Positions 1 through 11,514 of a DNA stretch of 64,000 nt are shown here, piece by piece. Below the pieces are notes generated by a model. It did no database searches, was not told where the DNA came from, and saw only the letters and a list, made by a program, of their open reading frames with translations. Position numbers and translations under genes: made by a program. The stretch covers positions 248,001 to 312,000 of the forward strand of contig NW_001799222.1 of the NCBI RefSeq assembly GCF_000165425.1, read 5' to 3'. The first letter of the stretch is position 1. Each line of letters opens with the position of its first letter. The stretch is from Paramecium tetraurelia (lineage: Eukaryota > Ciliophora > Oligohymenophorea > Peniculida > Parameciidae).

Positions 1-3000
1 TTAAGAAGTGAAATATTTTAAAAAGGAGCATTCAAGTACCTTGCTTTTGGAATAATTTGAATTAAATAAATTATGTTTAAATGGTTTGACAGAAGAATAA
101 AAGGAGGAGGAAGAAGATTCAAATTAATTGCTGTTTTGTTAAGCTTATGTAATAATTGAGAACAAAGGTTAGGAGGATATTCTATTTTAATTGAACATTT
201 GGAACCCTGATGCTAGAATAGAAATGAAAGACGGACAGCAATATTAATTTAATTTAGAGTATTTATCAAAAGAAACCTTTTTATATTATAAAATTATCTC
301 TAATGATACCGATGTTTAATTACATATTAATTCACATTATGGTTATACTAAATATGAGATTGAAATTATTGATACTTAGAATTAATAAGCAGTTTCTTTG
401 TTTGCAAAAGAAGAGTACAAAACATAGCATTCCAAAAGCATTTACATGAGTGCATTTGCATTTTGTGGCAAAAATTGCTTATTAAAAATTTCATTAGTAG
501 CATAACAATAAGAATACAACATTTCATAAATTAACAGAACCTTAGATTTTGATGATTTGGTGTATGTCACTGTGACACAAGAATTTATGGATATACAGAC
601 TGGCATCCCAACTTAAATTCAAGTTAATTAGAATTCTCCAAGAAAATTCATTTACAATTAGATAAATGATCTGTCATAAGAATCAAAAATGAAATTAGTG
701 TTACATGAAATTTATGGAAGAGGGACGATTTGTTTATCATTTAATGATGAAGACTAATAAAATTTAGAGAATTGTGAATTTTAAGTATTAGGAAATGTAT
801 TAGAACTAACAAAGCAGTAAATATAATCGAAATTGGATGAATTAAAACTAAAACAAAACCCTTACATTGTAATAACAGTATTTTCATTAGTGAGTACTAG
901 CAAATTGCAATTATCAATAGAAATATTCGATGACAAAAATAATCATAAATTGGTTTTAGGAATTCCTACCAGGATAAAAATGAATGCCTAAGAGGAATCA
1001 TTTTATTAATACTTTAATATTCAAAGTAATGATGATTTATACTTCAAATTCATAAAAATGCAAGGGCAAACCTATATTGAAGTAAGTAGATGCCTAGATG
1101 ACTCAAAAATAGCATGTGAATCAGAAGTAATAATAAATGAATAATTTTTGACTGGCCAATCTTATAGTCAACACATTATCCATAAATCGGATATCAAAAG
1201 ATATTGTGAACTATGTACATACGTAATTAAAGTTAAAACCATTGGCAATTCTTTGGATTTATTAATAGTAATCACTTCATAATTAAACTTTGTGTAACTC
1301 CCTTAGAATATAGCATTCACAGATTTTTTAGATGGACCAGATGACTACAATATTTATCATTATTCTTATGATACAGATCATCAAATAGAAGTTCAAATAA
1401 ATCAATATAATGGAGACACTTAGATGTGGATTGGATATCATGCAGATCTTAATATATCCAACTATCTTTATGGACCATACAACACCATTAAATAAATGAA
1501 ATTGATGAATATCACAAATTCAATTACTTACTATTAAGCCATTATACCACCCAGATAACACTTAGAAGAGAATGACAAAGATTACAATATAACTTAATAG
1601 ATCAATGGAAATTAGACTCTTGTTGGACATTACAATGATGATGACATCTATATTATTGTTAAGAACAATCAGTAAAGACAAACAAATTATTCTATTATTG
1701 TTACTCAATCTACAACAGGCAATGGTTAACTATTATAGGACGGAATAATCACATCTGCATATTTGAGCAAGCTGACCCCTACAATAACATTCTATCATTA
1801 ATAAAAAAATTAATAATAACTCTAGCTCTTTGTAAAAGTAAATCCATATGGAAATTTGAATAATTTACCTTTTGAAGATTATTTCAAAATAGAAATATCA
1901 GATGAAGCAAATTCAAGTAATTTTACAATAATCCATGCTTTTTCAATTCGTAATAATTAATTAACTTATATACTTCCAGTGCTTGAAGGCATGATAACAA
2001 TAAAAATGCACAGTTTGTTGGAGATATCTTCTAATGATTTCAATCATGTCGATTATTCTTTTAATCCAAGAGGAGATATTATTCCTATTCCTAAATAACC
2101 TTAACCTAGACTCTATTATTTTTCAAATAACTATTTAAATAGAATAGACTTATAGATCAGCATAGTTGGATAGGATGTTTACATGATCAATCAGAATTCT
2201 AATTAAATAGATATGATTGTTGATTAGAGACCAAAATACTATGAATCATATATATAAGGGGATGGGAAATTGGCAATTCAAGTTTACAATTGTCTTGGAG
2301 ATTTGAGTGTGTCTATCACTCAAGATTATGATTAATTTTTAAATAATACTTATAATGGAACCAAGACAACTTTGGAAGGACAATTAACTGACATTTTAAT
2401 GACTGTAAAGCCTGGTCCTATTTATTATTAATTCTCGTCTAAAAGTAGTGTGTATAAGTTTACAACTAAATTGTATTCTTAATAAGACAAGATTCCTTAT
2501 GGTTAATTGATTTTAGGAGGAGATGGATAAATCAATTATTTCTTTGGTACTACTGATCCAGACATAATTACTATTAAATTCAAGCCAATAAAATGTGTAG
2601 GATGCGATTTGCAGTAGGAACATAATAGTGTTATTAAATACTATGTGAATTGGGGCAGCAGTGTTGAATATTCGCATATCATAGGACTTTGTCAATATCA
2701 TTCTTATAATAATTTGAATAAATTACAGGTGGAGCATTTTGATTAGAAGGATGTTGGCAATTATTATTTGAATTAAACTGAAGAGATTTCTTTTAATATC
2801 ACAGTCGATAAATAGTCACTACATAATTAATTGTTTATTTCTATTAGAGCATAAGTTTTATAATTCAATAATGTCCCTGTTGGTGACTATGAATTGTATT
2901 ATCATATTGCAGAAGTTGGATTGCCAAAGAATGCTTTCTATATGTATAAACATAGATTCTTTGAATTTGTGATTGCTTTGTCTATTTTGGCAGCGACTAC

Positions 3001-3203
3001 TTTCAGCATGTAAATTAAGATATATATTTGTTAGGCTCTGCTGTTTATGTATTTTCTATAGAAAAGCTCGTAAGTTAAAGAAGTAGAATTTGAATATGCA
3101 ATTGGAATAGAGGATGGAAAGTGCAAAATAGAAAGAGTAGACAGAAGTGCAAGTGGGATATGATTCTTTTTAGGATGAGAATAATGAATAGTCAAATTAA
3201 TGA
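1..3203 (+). CDS. Large type I transmembrane protein, 5' end outside window
   Basis: The frame is open from base 2 to a 25-nt intron at 3010-3034 (GTAAAT..TTAG), then runs to TGA at 3201-3203, giving about 1,058 residues in the window. Nearly all of it is a soluble-looking region rich in Gln, Asn and Tyr. One hydrophobic helix near the C-terminus (FVIALSILAATTFSMLCCLC, joined across the intron) is followed by a short Lys/Gln-rich tail. This suggests a surface or vesicle protein with a big extracytosolic part and a short cytosolic tail. I do not recognise the family; similar long single-span proteins are common in ciliates. The stop lies 23 bp from the stop of the convergent protease gene. The start codon and any signal peptide are off the left edge. 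Confidence 0.8.
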
Positions 3204-3226
3204 TCATAAATATATATATATATTTA

Positions 3227-4618
3227 TCACACACCAACACTAGGCGAAACATCATAATAGTAATTATAATCTTCGCTTAAATGAAATTGTAGGCGTGGTA
3301 CTTACAATTATTCGAGTAGTTATTCATCTATATAATCGTATTGATTTGAGTCAGCTAATATATAATAATCAATAAATAAATACTGAATTGTTGATCGATC
3401 ATTCTGCAATTTTCCTGGTATCTAAGTGCATAATCTTTTTATCCAGAACTTAAGGCATTTAATATTTTTTTAATTAATATGCGTTTAATAAAAATCATCA
3501 CTTTGGGAAACCATTTCAAGTGATCCTACTCCAAATTATTAAGAATTTAATAGGGATTCATTAAAAACCTCTCCACATACTCCAACATATACAATCCACA
3601 ATCTACTAGATTCGTTTATCTTGGTACTATAGGCTAGTGCACAGGAAAAGTTGATCTCATCACAATCTCATAGATCTAATCATCAGTATATCTCTTGTGC
3701 TCTTGATTATAGACATGCATCAAATAAAACTTAATTTGTATTCCAATCCTTTAATCCTATACAAGAAGAGAATCGAAATAGATTAAATACCCATTCTTAT
3801 TCACATCATTACTCAATTAATAGTTATTATTACACAATTGTTCGCAAACTTGCAATGGATTCACTACAAATATCACTGCCCAATGTTCACGTAAATGCAG
3901 AGGGAACAATACATATTATTTCATAAAGATGTTTTCTTTTGTCCATCTCTATAGCATTTAATTGTTTTATAAGTATTGAGCATAAATTTGTTTGTATTCT
4001 GCATGAAACGATAACAGTCGAGTGCAGAAATAAGTGTTGTAAATAAGTAGAGATTTGTTTTTGAAGATATCATTCTCAATGAATCTTAAGAAAAAGTTTA
4101 TTATAGTGTCATTAACATAATTCTGAGGATTTAACTTTAAGAAATCGTAATACTTGATGTCAATACTTACTAATCTCCCCTGACTCAAATATTGATAAGT
4201 GCATTTGAAATCTTCTTTTACTTTCTCGTCATATGCATGATGTTTTGATTGCAAGTCTAATTCATTTATCAATTCCAAATAAGCTTGTTATTGCATTTCC
4301 TATTTCATTAATTGTATGTTTTACTTTCTGCTTTTAGATCTTCTCCTTCAATTGATGCTTAACAATCTAATCCAATTCACTCTCTTCCTAAACTACAACA
4401 TCGCATTCATATGTCATTGTTGGCTTTAAATTCATTAACCATTTCGGTGAAACTAATTGAGGTGCTGCTATGATCTCAATATCTTATTCCTTTTTTTGTT
4501 ATTGTGTAATTGTCTAAATTAATTGTATGTCTTTTGAAGGTTATTAAATTTCCAGTTTCTCCAATTAATTCAATAACTCTAGATGTTCTTGTCTCTTATT
4601 TTGAATCAACTACTCCAT
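3227..4618 (-). CDS. Ulp1/SENP-type SUMO protease (C48 family)
   Basis: 445 residues, with introns at 4300-4324 (25 nt) and 3355-3383 (29 nt). The C-terminal half carries the C48 cysteine-protease signature in order: NDTIINFFLRF (the substrate-channel motif seen in Ulp1), EHWAVIF (catalytic His), YFDSL (catalytic Asp), then the oxyanion Gln and catalytic Cys in RQTNLVDCGLYMLEYV. All catalytic residues are present, so it should cleave SUMO or a related ubiquitin-like protein from conjugates. The N-terminal ~140 residues are Gln/Lys-rich and probably unstructured or coiled. The start chosen is ATG at 4616-4618; an in-frame ATG at 4654 would add 12 Lys/Gln-rich residues and cannot be excluded. 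The family is clear; the exact substrate is inference. Confidence 0.88.
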
Positions 4619-4654
4619 CTTGTTTTATTATTATTTCTTTTTTGCTTTTATCAT

Positions 4655-5167
4655 TTAATTTATATTATAAAAATGGTGGATTTAATTAACCAAACAAATT
4701 TCATGATACAAATAATAACTCAACTATATTCCTCACCATTACATCACTCTTCTATAGCAACATACCTTAAATTCATTAATAAGCTATTATCATTATTATT
4801 ATTATTAATTTAGACATAAAATAATAAGGGATCATATTTATCAATTATTTCTTTCGCTAATTAAAATGTTATGATTCTCTACTTTAATATTAATTTTATA
4901 AAATATAATAACATATTTTTTGTAATACTTTTTCAAATCATTCAAATTATTAGATTGCCATATTTAATTTCATACTGTTCTAAAAGTAATCCATTTTCCA
5001 ATACTGACCTTTTCTATCGTCTTAAAATTTTCCTTTAAAGAATCAAATATTAAATTTGATCATTTTTATCTCAACTTATTGTTTATTACAGTAAGTATTT
5101 ATAAATAAAACTAATTTATATTTTAATTTGATGTTTATAAAAAATATGATAAACTTGAAAATCCAAA
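4655..5167. other. Spacer with possible small minus-strand coding remnant
   Basis: This 513-bp stretch lies between two minus-strand genes. Minus-strand translation shows short runs that look protein-like, for example KRSVLENGLLLEQYEIKYG near 4975-5020 and DKYDPLLFYVQI near 4810-4845. They sit in different frames, and no set of GT..AG introns joins them convincingly. No clear start codon was found. It may be a small gene whose splicing I cannot resolve, a decayed gene, or chance; open frames are common when only TGA stops. No RNA gene is visible. Confidence 0.25.
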
Positions 5168-6291
5168 TCATTTTAGTTATTGATTAGATTGATTTTGTAC
5201 AAGATATTTCTCAATTTCTTCTACATCTAACCATCTCTTTTTTATTCCATCCTTCCACTCACCATATTTTTTTTCTCCATCAGGCAAAAAGTATACACCA
5301 ATCCCTTACTATTTACCTAACTTATAATATAATAATTTACCGTTAATCCAAATACCCTCATATTTCCTTCCATCTCCCCATTCAAATGATCCTCTACCAT
5401 GTTTTTTATCATCAACATATTCCTAAAATTAAAATAAATTTACTCCTATGTATTTTCTTCCATCCATCCAACTCACTTATCCATGTCCATGCATTTTGTT
5501 TCTCTTCCATTATCCTGAATATATTCTGCTATCTGGCCATTAATATGTTCCATATCCATCTATTTGATTATCAACAAATGTTCCTTCATATTTAGAACCA
5601 TCTACAAAAATTAGTATTCCCTAACCATTTTTCTTTCCTACTTTATATTCCCCTTCATATTTAGCACCATCTGGCCATATTTCCACTCCAAGACCTTCTT
5701 ATTTATCATCGACCCACTAAAACATTTTATTCAATAGATTACATTTCCTTAATATTTCGCCCCATTGATATGGATATAGTCGCCCTTCCCATTTGCTTTA
5801 TCATTTGACCATTCTCCTTCATAAATATCACCATCAGCATGCAATAATTTCCCCCAACCACAGCTTTTATCATCTTTCCATTAACCTTCATAACTTGAAC
5901 CATCAGGCCATTGTTATTTTCCAAATCCATCTCTTTTACCTAACAGCCATTCTCCTTCATATATTGCACCCTTATCTAATTAAATTGGTCCAAATTTTTA
6001 TCTTTCCATGCAATTTATATATGTGATACTCACCTCTTTTAATGATTGTGGGTCTAAATTCTTTTTTAAGGACTAACTATCATTATCAGCATCAAATTTT
6101 TCTCTTTCTTTATTTATCGACTTCGGAGATTAATTAATTTGCTCTTGTCGCGATCCAGAGTTTATGCTACTTCCATTATCTTCATAATTTTGAAGATCAA
6201 TATTATCTAAATCTATTTCGTTCTTTCGACAATCTTTTGAAACTAATTCCCCATTTTTCATGGCACAACAATTAACTTGACAAGTACCCAT
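5168..6291 (-). CDS. MORN-repeat protein with possible N-terminal acylation
   Basis: 358 residues, introns at 5717-5742 (26 nt) and 5423-5443 (21 nt). After an acidic, Ser/Asn-rich N-terminal ~100 residues, the rest is MORN repeats (membrane occupation and recognition nexus), typified by [30 protein letters not shown] and [14 protein letters not shown]. About eight to nine repeats are visible. The protein starts MGTCQVNCC: Gly2 plus Cys nearby is a plausible N-myristoylation/palmitoylation signal, fitting membrane attachment. MORN proteins in ciliates and apicomplexans act as cortical scaffolds or regulatory subunits. A second gene of the same build is at 59325-60531. The 21-nt intron has no in-frame TGA, so its retention would only add seven residues. 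Confidence 0.88.
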
Positions 6292-6589
6292 ATTAAGTAT
6301 AATATTATATATATAGATGTAATATTAATGTTCAAATTTCCTATCTTTGATTAATTTTAAAGCTATATTATTTATATATTTCAGGTCTTTTTAATTTATT
6401 ACAATTGTTTGCTAATATTTTAAAATGAATGGTATTATTAAATAATTAAATAATATACTAAAGCTAAATAATTTAATGTAACAATTTATTACATTTTCTG
6501 TATTGAGTATTAGTTTTCACTTACTTTAAAGTTTTATAACTAGTTTAATTAAATTTGATAAAAATTGGGTTAAGCACTTTGAATTGAAA
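6292..6589. promoter_or_regulatory. Divergent intergenic region between MORN and membrane-protein genes
   Basis: 298 bp separate the start codons of two divergently transcribed genes, so both promoters must lie here or within the first exons. The region is almost pure A/T with runs of T and TA. I see no distinct motif, no tRNA and no reading frame with coding character. Confidence 0.5.
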
Positions 6590-8123
6590 ATGACTACATA
6601 TAAAAGAATGTTTTCTGTTGTATTTTTTATTAATTCAATAAGACTAAGACAATTTTATATATATATTATTAATAAAATGATTAAGAATTGCATATATCCT
6701 TTAATTGGATTTTTTACTGTTGTTGGAAGAATTTTCATATTTTTTTGCTTTTGGTGGGCATATGATGGTGTTGAAGAAGCTTTCAGTGATAAAAGATTAG
6801 GGTACTAAAATGAATTTTATGCTTGGGAATCACCTCCTATTTTTAAAATACAGTAATTATTCTCAAACCCAAATTGTCCAGATGGAGTATGATAAGTGAT
6901 TAAATATTAGACTGAAATACTGTATAATTATATTTGGTAAGGGAGATAATCGTTCACAGAAGATGGAGTTGAATAAAAAAGCATCTCTTCACATCAATTC
7001 AAATTTTGGGTGTATGAACCTTTGCCTTCTAAGAAATTTATACTCTGCGCAACATTAGGATTGAAAAATGAGACTTATGCATAGTTTGGAAGAGTTAAGA
7101 AAACTTGTGAGGATAGATAAATGAGATCATGTAGTAATGGTAGGTTTTGTGTTCCATCTACTTATCAATATTGTCCAATTACTAAAGTAGAATTTGATGA
7201 AGCAGGTGTTCTGAAGACTGAAGTTGACCCATCCGAGATGCCTATAGCATATTTTAAGGTTGATACTTACTTTGTTAGTGTTTACAACAACAGAGATTAA
7301 AATTTGTATCCAAATCAACCTTAGGATGATAAACTTGTAGAGAAATACTCCTCTAAAGACATTGAATACAAAGATAACTCTTTCATTCCTTTAAATACTG
7401 TAAATGACTAATTATTTTACTCAATTAATTCAGCATCTGATTATGATCGAACTATAAGTGCAAATTACAATAAGACATTATTTTATAGAAGATATAAAGA
7501 ATGGTAGTATGAAGCATTGGGAGATTTATTTGACTATGCATTCAATATTTTTGATTCATTAGACGAGATTATTATGTTGTCTGATTCTGGTACAATAACA
7601 TCATTGATTTATCTATTATTGGTTTGCTACCTTATTCCAGCACTCCCTGTTATCTTGAGATTTATTAGTGTATTCAAAGTGGAAAACATATTTATTTGGG
7701 ATATTGTCATCAGAATGGTTTTGTTGTTTACATTGTTGGCTTAATCATTATATATTATTAAACAATGTCAAGATGTAGTAAACTATTCTAATCTATTATT
7801 AAAAAATGATAATATTGTTGGATTTGAAGTATATTTCATATCATTATATAAAGGATCAATATGATGGTGTAATCGAACTTATAGATGGGTAGGAACCATA
7901 TCATATAATTTCAATTGCAGTTTCATTAGGATTCTTAGGAGTTGAAGTATTTTTGTGGTTCACAATTGGTTTGAAGGCTTGTTTTGCTTGGATAATGAAA
8001 ATTTTTAAATAAATTAAATTCAAAAAATAGATTAAAGAAGAAATTCGAAGGGAAGAAGATATTGAGAATTTAAATCAATTACATTCAAAGCAAGGTAATG
8101 CGGAACAAGAAAAATTAAATTGA
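6590..8123 (+). CDS. Multi-span membrane protein with Cys-rich loop
   Basis: 494 residues, introns 6887-6910 (24 nt) and 7829-7853 (25 nt, ending AAAG rather than TAG). A hydrophobic segment near residues 35-55 (FFTVVGRIFIFFCFWWAY) is followed by a ~260-residue hydrophilic loop with several Cys (including CEDRQMRSCSNGRFC). Three hydrophobic segments follow: YLLLVCYLIPALPVILRF, DIVIRMVLLFTLLAQSLYI and IAVSLGFLGVEVFLWFTIGL. The tail is charged and Lys/Glu-rich. The layout suggests a receptor- or channel-like protein with a large extracytosolic loop, but I do not recognise the family. The start ATG at 6590 was preferred because the upstream sequence loses coding character. Confidence 0.75.
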
Positions 8124-8171
8124 TATTCACAATAATATTTAAATTTTGCATTTAATATCATTTCAATTTAT

Positions 8172-9264
8172 TCAGTATTATATTTTGTTACTAAGATCAG
8201 TAGTTTTAGCAAAATCTGATTCTATGAATTAAAACATTCTTGCTGCAATAATATGAATACGTTATCTTTTAAGAATGTCAATTAATTTTAACTATTTCTT
8301 TAAAGCCTGAAGTGATTCTGTTATTTATTGTTCAATTCTTTAATTATCCTTTTTGAATTAGTCTATATTTAAAGATAAATCGCTCTATTTATCATTATTA
8401 GATAATTTATTTTTTTATTGTTCTAATTTCAACTTTTAAATTTATTCAACTGTTCTATTTATTCCAATATCTTTTTTATTAGCTTCTGCATCAATTTTTC
8501 TATATTCCTTCTTAACTGATTCTATTTCTTTTGTGATTGCCAGATTTTCTTTTTCTGACGCTTTAGTCTTTTATTAAGCTTCCAATAATTTTTATCTGAA
8601 TTATTCGTATTTTTCATTCAAACTAACAATTTGGGCATTATACTTTTTGGTTTAATCAACAATGTTCTTCCCTTTCAATTCTATTTCTTAAATTAAATTT
8701 TCTTTCATCTTGTTTTATTATAGTATATTATCTAATTCCTATTTCAAGGCATCTGCTTTCAAACTTTACATTCTTAATATTTTTTCTACATAGTTTAGAT
8801 AGTAATACTTTATTCATCTACTATTAGTTCTTATTCTAAGATTTCTTATTTTTTGTCATCATATTTTATAGGCTATTGACTATCTCTATTTTGGTCAGCA
8901 CTCTTGATGTTTCTAACCTGATTTACCATCTATTGAACAGCAACATCATTATTGAAATCTTCATCTTCAGAAGAGTCATAATTTTACTATTACTATAAAT
9001 CTTACTCTTAATCGCTATCATCTTTATATACCTAATTTAAATTGAATTTAATAAATACATCATTGAATTCATTCTCATCGTAATCCAGATTCTCATCATA
9101 GTTATCATCCTCATAATTTGAATCTTTATTTTTGAATTTTATCTAAAATTTTACCAATTACTTCATACATAATCTTCCTTCAATGCTCTTCTTTATTATT
9201 CTAATTCTTAATTCATTCTCATTAATTGTTCTTCTTTTGATCTCAGATCATCATAATTACTCAT
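8172..9264 (-). CDS. TEX9: TEX9-like ciliary coiled-coil protein
   Basis: 347 residues, introns 9143-9168 (26 nt) and 8786-8808 (23 nt). The N-terminus MSNYDDLRSKEEQLMRMNQE and the C-terminal block LKKQLKLIDILKRQRIHIIA followed by ARMFQFIESDF resemble my recollection of TEX9, whose ends have DLLAKEEE..LN.EL and KKQ.KLIDVLK.QK.HIEAA. Between them is an acidic Asp/Glu-rich stretch and then about 170 residues of continuous coiled coil. TEX9 is a conserved, poorly understood protein of ciliated organisms. The gene lies 21 nt downstream of the enkurin stop on the same strand. The coiled coil is plain in the sequence; the TEX9 assignment is from memory of short terminal motifs and needs a profile search. 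Confidence 0.65.
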
Positions 9265-9285
9265 ATTATTATATAATAATTATAT

Positions 9286-10189
9286 TCATTTCTCTATAAA
9301 AACATACTATTTTTTCATCTTATCCATGTCTTTTTCTAATTATATCAATTCTTTTTCAAATTATTCTTTTCTTCTCTTCTATCCAACTGTGTCAACCTTT
9401 TTTAAATGAGTATATTATTGATATTGTTTATTGACTTCATCATACCTTTGTTTCAAACCATCTCTAATTTATTATAATTCTTCTTCAGACAATAATTATC
9501 TAATTTATATTAGTATTTGGATATTTACAATTTATTATTTTGTTCTTCCAATTGTCGTTTAGCATTGTTTTATTCTTCTAAATAAGATTATTAGAGCTGA
9601 TCTTTGATTTAACTCAAATACAATGGAATTTATCCATAATTTTTTTTGGTTATCCAATTAGGATCTTCTTGTGGTTGTTTTGGAGCTATAAATAAAGATG
9701 GATTTAACATTTGAGAATGACATCAATCTTATTCGTGGCGATGAAATTTCTATTAGATTATAATCCCATTGTCGGTTTTTCAATGGATCTAGGAACCAAA
9801 GGTTTCAACTTATTTCTATGAGAATGAACAAATTCTCGACTTCTTACAAGAGATCCCTTCTCAATCCATTCATCCAAATTGTTAGTGCCCATAATTCTCG
9901 GTTTAATAGGTGAAAGTTGTTCTACAATATTAATTAAGATTATGAACATGTTTTTGCTTTTCCTATAGTTCCACTCTCAGATGCATATCTATTAGATGAC
10001 AATTGATAATCTCCGCTTATGTTTTTAACCTCAAATCTAAGCTGATTTTCATACCTAAATAACATTTGAGTGATTTGCAAATGTACTATAGGATGGCTAT
10101 ATTGTACCTGGGAATTAAGATCTATATTTTTTTTATCGCTTAGGTGGGAGGGGATCTTCTGTTATTATATTATAGATGCTTTCTTCCAT
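9286..10189 (-). CDS. ENKUR: Enkurin (ciliary/flagellar adaptor)
   Basis: 266 residues, four introns: 10030-10054, 9922-9947, 9686-9708 and 9500-9528. The start MEESIYNIITEDPLPPKRQK matches the ESIYNLI..PP motif of enkurins. A GTIGKAK block follows, and the C-terminal enkurin domain has NYGQIPLYLSQIKDQL, a long helix, LKQRYDEVNKQYQ and KRRKEQFEKELIQLEKDMDK. Enkurin is known as a calmodulin- and channel-binding adaptor and a microtubule inner protein of axonemal doublets. The length is close to animal enkurin (about 256). The ATG follows the stop of the upstream Notum-like gene by only 18 nt, and the stop is 21 nt before the TEX9-like ATG, so the 5' and 3' untranslated regions must be very short. 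Confidence 0.9.
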
Positions 10190-10207
10190 TAAATAATTAA
10201 TTATATC

Positions 10208-11464
10208 TCATAAATCATATTTTTCTTCTCTCTTTCTCCTTGACTCCTTTATCTCATAATTCCTGATCATCTCATCCAATTATGGATCAGTCTTGCCGTT
10301 ATGAAAGATATTGCTACATGGTTTATTATCTGGCCATGGTACAATATCATAATGTACATGATTATCACCGCTATTCTCAAGCCAACTAAATACTAAGCAA
10401 ATATTTTACTCTTAAAATTTATCAGACAGTTTTCCTCCAGTAGCCATAGGAATTTAGAACTTTGGGTGATTCCAGGCTTCAGTCCAGATGACCATCTCAT
10501 TAAACACACAACTTATTGCCCATAATCCCCAGTCTGGTTTAGCTTTCATCAAATCTTTCAATTCCTATAAAATGCCTGATCTTATCTTCTCAATTTATTT
10601 CTTCTCTTTAGGAGTGCATTTATCTAAATGGATTTTCCCTATACATTCAAAACGGTCATTAACTTCTAATTACCACCAGTCATATTAAGAATGTACTATA
10701 AAAGTTGGGACATCCACCTTTCGAAGAGCATCAAAAGAGAAGATATCATTGATTGTAATACCTACTCTTTATGTGACCTCAGTATATGCATCTAGAATCT
10801 CTTGATTTCTAGAGATATCAAAAATGACACTATCAAGAAGGATTCTTAATTCAACATCTTCTGAATAAAACTCTTTAATGGCTGTTCTTAATTCATTATA
10901 TTTATTAACTAAATACCATCCTCCAACTCCAGAACCTGCTAAAATGATCCTTTTAGGAATTAACTTCATTTATGATAGTGCTCCTTTAAAGGCTTCTGGA
11001 TTCATTTGTTTATGCCACATACTACCATCACAATACATTAAGAACATTTTGTGTGCTTTTCTAAGATGTACATTCTAATATTGAGTATTTCCCATTAAAC
11101 CTTAATTTGCATTGAATTCTTCTGGATACCCGTTGCTAGTTCCATAAAATGTAGAATTTCGATGTGTGCAATTGTCAATGTAAGCATAATCTCCATATTT
11201 TAGAAATTTTGTGCTATCTTAAACACAGATTCCCCCAGAATAGAAATACATAACTAAATCATCAGTGCTGCCTTCAAAAACATAAGCAGCAGCTTTTGTA
11301 CCATCCATACAATAGGAATCCTTTAAATAAGTTCTATGCAATGGATGAGCAAATGAACTTTCTTCATCAGGTGGTTGATTTAAGAATTCATCATCCTCAA
11401 TAGATTCTTCTTCTCCTTGAGCTGCTAATAGACATATTAAAGATGCAAAATAAACAAAGTACAT
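10208..11464 (-). CDS. Notum/pectinacetylesterase-family protein lacking the nucleophile Ser
   Basis: 418 residues, intronless. It starts with a signal peptide (MYFVYFASLICLLAAQG). Family landmarks follow: YFYSGGICVQD, a Cys-rich CTHRNSTFYGTSNGYP block, and HKMFLMYCDGSMWH. The nucleophile elbow of Notum/PAE enzymes is G-S-[S]-A-G-G; here it reads AGSGVGGWYLV, so the catalytic Ser position is Gly. VPTFIVHSQYDWWQ aligns with the region of the acid residue. It is therefore probably a secreted or lysosomal non-catalytic paralogue, perhaps a ligand-binding or decoy protein. The fold assignment follows from the motifs; inactivity is inferred from one position and should be checked by alignment. Confidence 0.82.
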
Positions 11465-11514
11465 GCCCTATTTATATTTTTAATTATATTAAATTAATTA
11501 ATATCCAAAAAACG
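11465..11514. promoter_or_regulatory. 50-bp divergent promoter (Notum-like / ALDH)
   Basis: Only 50 bp lie between the two divergent start codons (11464 on minus, 11515 on plus). The region is A/T-rich with no clear motif. Both genes must share this segment or use signals inside the coding sequence. Confidence 0.5.

Noticed and set aside
4583-4813. Hydrophobic plus-strand frame of 76 codons
   Set aside because: It is the antisense of the protease gene's 5' end and the spacer; hydrophobicity comes from T-rich antisense sequence.
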